Below, one piece after another: positions 11,302 to 13,335 of a stretch of DNA of 13,335 nt. The DNA lies in the NCBI RefSeq assembly GCF_000003605.2, contig NW_003148651.1:1-13335 (forward strand). Reading direction: 5' to 3'. The position numbers were made by a program, and so were the translations under genes. The stretch comes from Saccoglossus kowalevskii. Its lineage: Eukaryota > Hemichordata > Enteropneusta > Harrimaniidae. The notes beneath the pieces are model-generated. The model saw only the letters and a program-made list of their open reading frames with translations, made no database searches and was not told the origin of the DNA. Position 1 is the stretch's first letter, and every line of letters starts with the position of its first letter.

Positions 11302-11360
11302 CTCATGCACTGGTCATTTCTGTGTGGCATAGATGCAGCTACCACTACTGTATGCCCAAA
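11302..11360. repeat. decayed terminal unit at the right edge of the array
   Basis: The last unit matches consensus through ggcatag and then diverges: atgcagctaccactactg replaces acacagctaccaacactg, and the caaaagcag tail is replaced by tgcccaaattta. Loss of similarity in the edge monomer is typical where homogenisation by unequal exchange is weakest. The transition to unique DNA is sharp, within about 10 bp of 11360. Confidence 0.8.
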
Positions 11361-11659
11361 TTTATTTGTAGAGTTGCAAGTTTTCAGTTTATGTTCACTA
11401 TCAGAATGAAATAAACACTTCACCTGATAGACAGAAACTAAATTGTTTTTTAACTTTGACTTAACTGGTTTGACTCTTATTATCACTGTAGGTGATTTTT
11501 TGAAGAAATTGTTTTGTACTATTTCAAGCACAGGTAGGAATAGATAGTAATGTTGTAAAGTTAACCAGTGGTTTGGTGGTAGCGACATCCTTACAGCAAG
11601 TTTTGAAAATTGCACTCTAAAATCATGCACTCATGTATCCATGTTGCAGTGCTAATTTG
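11361..11659. other. AT-rich non-array flank, no supported gene
   Basis: This is unique AT-rich sequence next to the array. An AATAAA hexamer lies at 11410-11415 on the plus strand, and nothing else marks it as a polyadenylation site. On the minus strand the frame is open from a Met codon at 11630 through this stretch into the array. The roughly 90 encoded residues show no domain, signal peptide or motif that I recognise, so I do not call a gene. Confidence 0.6.
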
Positions 11660-11779
11660 TATGTGACAAAGGGTCCATGCAGCAAGGAATGTACAGCATG
11701 GCAGTAGCAGCCTCACAGCATAGATGCTGCAACACTGTGAGGCAAAGCTGAAATTTTATAAAGGTGTGTTTGTCACATA
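11660..11779. repeat. 120-bp inverted-repeat element with internal hairpin (MITE-like candidate)
   Basis: The 11-bp arms tatgtgacaaa (11660-11670) and tttgtcacata (11769-11779) are perfect reverse complements. Inside lies a second dyad, gcctcacag (11710-11718) with ctgtgaggc (11735-11743), and within it cagcat (11716-11721) with atgctg (11724-11729). Nested dyads of this size fit a small non-autonomous DNA transposon remnant or a structured site. No convincing target-site duplication was seen. The stretch catagatgctgcaacactg loosely resembles the end of the array unit, but the similarity is too weak to call a relic. Confidence 0.45.
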
Positions 11780-12481
11780 GGACCCACATTGAGCAAACTG
11801 AAGCATCACCATGACAACCTCTCTTTTATATTACATTAGGCTTCATGAATATGACTAGGGAAATATTTAGAAGCAATTTTAAAACAAAATATTCAAATCA
11901 ACCACTCCCATCTATGATATGGTAAGAAAAAACCCAGACAGTAAAGATATCCTTGACAAAAGTTTAAAATGGCTTTGTATGAAAATCCATCAAATCAAAT
12001 GAATACAAATTTGGTATGGTAATCATTTAGGAATCTTACCAGTGTTCTATCTCTGACTGACAAGAAAGCAGGGGACTTGCAAATCCAATGTTCAACCAAA
12101 CATGACCTTTCTGACAGGCTTGTAGTGCACCCTCTGTGGTACATCCATGACTCCTACTCATTATACGGCTGGGCTTTGAAGACGCTCACACAGTAATCAG
12201 CATTCTAGACACAAACATATTGAACATATGTGCAATCATGAATTAAATTGATGAAATAGACACATGCAGGGTATAACAGAGCTAACTGTGAAAACTGAAT
12301 ACGTTTGACACAGTTGTATCGAATAACTACGCCTTGAGTAATACATAAGATTATGTTCTTATTTTCGGAACTGACAGATGTTCTAGCGGTAGATACACTC
12401 ATGTGTCATAACTCAAATTGTCAACAATTTGTAATCCCAAGTTATAAGCAAAAATTAACAAAAATAAGTACTTTTTGATGA
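11780..12481. other. AT-rich noncoding stretch, no supported gene
   Basis: No convincing gene, RNA or repeat is visible. A 65-codon open frame on the minus strand (12205-12402) has no recognisable feature and is about what chance gives. A donor-like cttac (12035-12039; gtaag on the minus strand) borders a frame on the minus strand that is open from 12185 to 12040, but there is no good acceptor. Confidence 0.5.
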
Positions 12482-12780
12482 ACAAAATGGCCACCAGTCG
12501 GCTAATCTCAAAAACAAATCTGAATAATAATGGATGTGCCTTGGCATGTCAAAAGGTGTTACACATATTCTACATTTGAACAGAATCAGCCAGCACAACT
12601 TGGAGATATATGGTCACCAGTCGGCCATTTTGTATCTGAAAAGAAAACAAATCTGGGGCATACGTATACCATCATGTATCAACCATGTACCAAGTTTGGA
12701 AAAAAATGGTCCATGAACTTCTGTGATACTGTGACGGATGGAAGGAATCCAATCCATACGTCCCCAGACTGTTTCCAGTC
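12482..12780. repeat. probable dispersed repeat with internal partial duplication
   Basis: Two words recur in the same order: caccagtcggc at 12492-12502 and 12615-12625, and aaaacaaatctg at 12511-12522 and 12644-12655. This indicates an imperfect duplication at about 123-133 bp spacing. An 11-bp inverted pair, acaaaatggcc (12482-12492) and ggccattttgt (12623-12633), overlaps it. Downstream, the words catgtaccaagtttgg, ggtccatgaacttctg and gtgacggatgg resemble, from memory, an interspersed repeat type common in marine invertebrate genomes. That family link is inference, and the boundaries are approximate. A 132-codon open frame across this region is probably incidental. Confidence 0.5.
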
Positions 12781-12941
12781 AACGACTAACAATCCTGCAA
12801 ATCTAAATATTTGTTCTAATACCCATGAACTAACTAAGCCACACATCAGACCATTTAATATTTCACACAGTAGTTCTAAAACACAGATGAAACTAATAAT
12901 ATCTCAGAGTACAACTTTAAAGATTTAATGGGAATACTCAC
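12781..12941. other. short AT-rich spacer ending at a minus-strand splice donor
   Basis: There is no gene or clear repeat. The last bases, actcac at 12936-12941, read gtgagt on the minus strand, the 5' splice-site consensus. If the adjacent exon is real, this stretch is the beginning of its downstream intron. Confidence 0.45.
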
Positions 12942-12942
12942 A
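12936..12942 (-). promoter_or_regulatory. 5' splice site (donor) of the candidate exon
   Basis: On the minus strand the junction reads T|GTGAGT, continuing AT, close to the metazoan U1 consensus. It fixes the minus-strand orientation of the candidate gene and puts its next intron to the left, toward the array. Confidence 0.5.
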
Positions 12943-13108
12943 TCACTGACATCCAAGTTGATATTACCAGTGGAGTCTTTGAAATGTTGACCTTCAACTG
13001 ACAGGAAAAACGATAACACTCGTAATCTTCTGTTGGACCATGATACTGATATATAGACTGGGTTCTACCACCAACACACTCCATGAACAGACCAACTACC
13101 TTGGCTTT
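12942..13108 (-). CDS. candidate internal exon of an unidentified gene, with a possible frameshift
   Basis: On the minus strand this segment ends at a strong donor, AT|GTGAGTAT (GT at 12941-12940). Upstream is a pyrimidine-rich acceptor, cttttcttaccag (intron AG at 13129-13128). Starting there leaves a stop in all three frames. Starting at the next AG (exon from 13108) leaves one frame open for 55 codons, including the peptides VVGLFMECVGG and YHGPTEDYECYRF. In a second frame the donor-proximal part, from about 13059, reads VEGQHFKDSTGNINLDVSD, which looks more like a soluble protein. The two frames meet at a run of five T. One missing T there, from sequencing error or pseudogenisation, would explain the switch. 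I do not recognise the protein. It could also be a noncoding exon or chance. Confidence 0.33.
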
Positions 13109-13127
13109 CTGATTCACATTGGTTTAT

Positions 13128-13140
13128 CTGGTAAGAAAAG
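13128..13140 (-). promoter_or_regulatory. 3' splice site (acceptor) candidate
   Basis: The minus strand reads cttttcttaccag, a short pyrimidine tract followed by CAG. It lies 186 nt upstream of the donor, a typical exon size. An exon from this AG has a stop in every frame, so either the AG 19 nt further on is used or the exon is not coding. Confidence 0.4.
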
Positions 13141-13207
13141 TACAGACATGATATAGTGAAACAAAATCTTAAAAGTGACAATGACAGGAGAATAAAATCT
13201 AGACACA

Positions 13208-13287
13208 ATTAACACATCACTGCTGGCACCATAAATAACAGGATGATTTCAGTTTTCTGAGAGACTCTCAGCTAGCAATGTGTTAAT
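13208..13287. repeat. 80-bp inverted-repeat element (MITE-like candidate)
   Basis: The 10-bp arms attaacacat (13208-13217) and atgtgttaat (13278-13287) are perfect reverse complements. Similarity continues inward imperfectly (ctgctggc versus gctagca). Inside is a 15-bp odd palindrome, ctgagagactctcag (13257-13271). The structure suggests a small hairpin-type repeat. Its family is not identified. Confidence 0.45.
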
Positions 13288-13303
13288 ATCAAAGTCCATC
13301 TAT

Positions 13304-13320
13304 TTAACTTTTAAAGTTAA
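13304..13320. repeat. 17-bp AT-rich palindrome
   Basis: TTAACTTT (13304-13311) and AAAGTTAA (13313-13320) are reverse complements around a single T. More ttttaaaa/ctttaaa sequence follows to the window end. In AT-rich DNA this may be chance. Confidence 0.35.
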
Positions 13321-13335
13321 TTTTAAAACTTTAAA

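Larger units (their letters stand above)
1..11360. repeat. 72-bp tandem satellite/minisatellite array, about 158 units, open at the left edge
   Basis: Near-identical 72-bp units repeat head to tail from the first base; 11008-11079 is a consensus-like example. Each unit has the landmarks cactggtcatttctgtgtgg, agctaccaacactgtataac and caaaagcagaaatg. The cactgg landmark at 8 and 11308 lies 157 periods apart once eight 1-bp indels are allowed for: losses near 1871, 4697, 5978, 7113, 8138 and 8479, gains near 3600 and 4840. Recurrent variants are catag/catgg, ctcatg/cttatg, cctctc/cctttt/gactttc, tgtataacc/tgtaaaacc/tgtaaaatc, gcactgg/gtacagg and gtggc/gtgac. Composition is about 44% GC. No unit is inverted. 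The array is cut by the window start, so its total length is unknown. I do not recognise the family. It could be a true satellite or a large intronic minisatellite. Confidence 0.98.

Noticed and set aside
1-11360. CRISPR array
   Set aside because: The whole 72-bp unit repeats, with no unique spacers between short repeats. The flank is eukaryotic-like and there are no cas genes.
1-11360. CENP-B box or a known centromeric motif in the unit
   Set aside because: The 17-bp box needs CG-containing words such as ttcg and cggg. The unit contains no CpG at all.
1-11360. tRNA, rRNA or other structured RNA gene in the unit
   Set aside because: The single short stem-loop does not form a cloverleaf, and no rRNA or snRNA words were recognised.
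10530-11414. Plus-strand ORF ending at a stop that overlaps AATAAA, as a gene 3' end
   Set aside because: The ORF is array sequence plus about 20 codons of flank. The hexamer alone is expected by chance in AT-rich DNA.
11719-11757. Relic array unit outside the array
   Set aside because: The similarity of catagatgctgcaacactg to the unit needs several gaps and is better explained by the local hairpin sequence.
12205-12402. 65-codon minus-strand ORF
   Set aside because: It is short, has no motif or splice support, and its length is within chance expectation.
12530-12928. 132-codon plus-strand ORF
   Set aside because: It lies across a probable dispersed repeat, shows no recognisable domain, and is opposite in strand to the splice signals at 12940.

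Overview
The window looks like nuclear DNA of an animal, most likely an invertebrate. About 85% of it is one satellite or minisatellite array. The right flank is AT-rich and carries spliceosomal-type splice signals and remnants of dispersed repeats. Nothing suggests a bacterium, archaeon or phage: there are no ribosome-binding sites, operons or compact genes. The species cannot be named from this sequence.

Positions 1 to about 11360 are a head-to-tail tandem array with a 72-bp period. The first and last copies of the landmark cactgg are at 8 and 11308. Eight single-base indels with a net change of -4 make that distance exactly 157 periods, so about 158 units are visible. The array runs off the left edge, so its full length is unknown. 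The unit is about 44% GC, its consensus has no CpG, and each unit can form a short hairpin. Because 72 is a multiple of three, one frame on each strand stays open for hundreds of codons. The variants and frame-breaking indels indicate that these ORFs come from the repeat geometry and are not genes. Diagnostic variants recur in the same order at distant places, including 469 bp identical at a distance of 7845 bp, so multi-unit segments have been copied within the array.

Positions 11361 to 13335 are non-array flank. They hold a decayed edge monomer, a 120-bp inverted-repeat element (11660-11779), and a probable dispersed repeat with an internal partial duplication (about 12482-12780). On the minus strand there is a candidate internal exon (about 12942-13108) with a strong 5' splice site. 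An 80-bp inverted-repeat element (13208-13287) and a palindromic AT-rich end follow. If the exon is real, the whole array lies downstream of it on the minus strand, most simply inside an intron of at least 12.9 kb.

No complete protein-coding gene, RNA gene, CRISPR array or bacterial-type mobile element can be supported. The main interest is the array itself: its higher-order structure, lack of CpG, encoded hairpin, and possible intronic position next to an exon whose reading frame appears to switch at a run of T.
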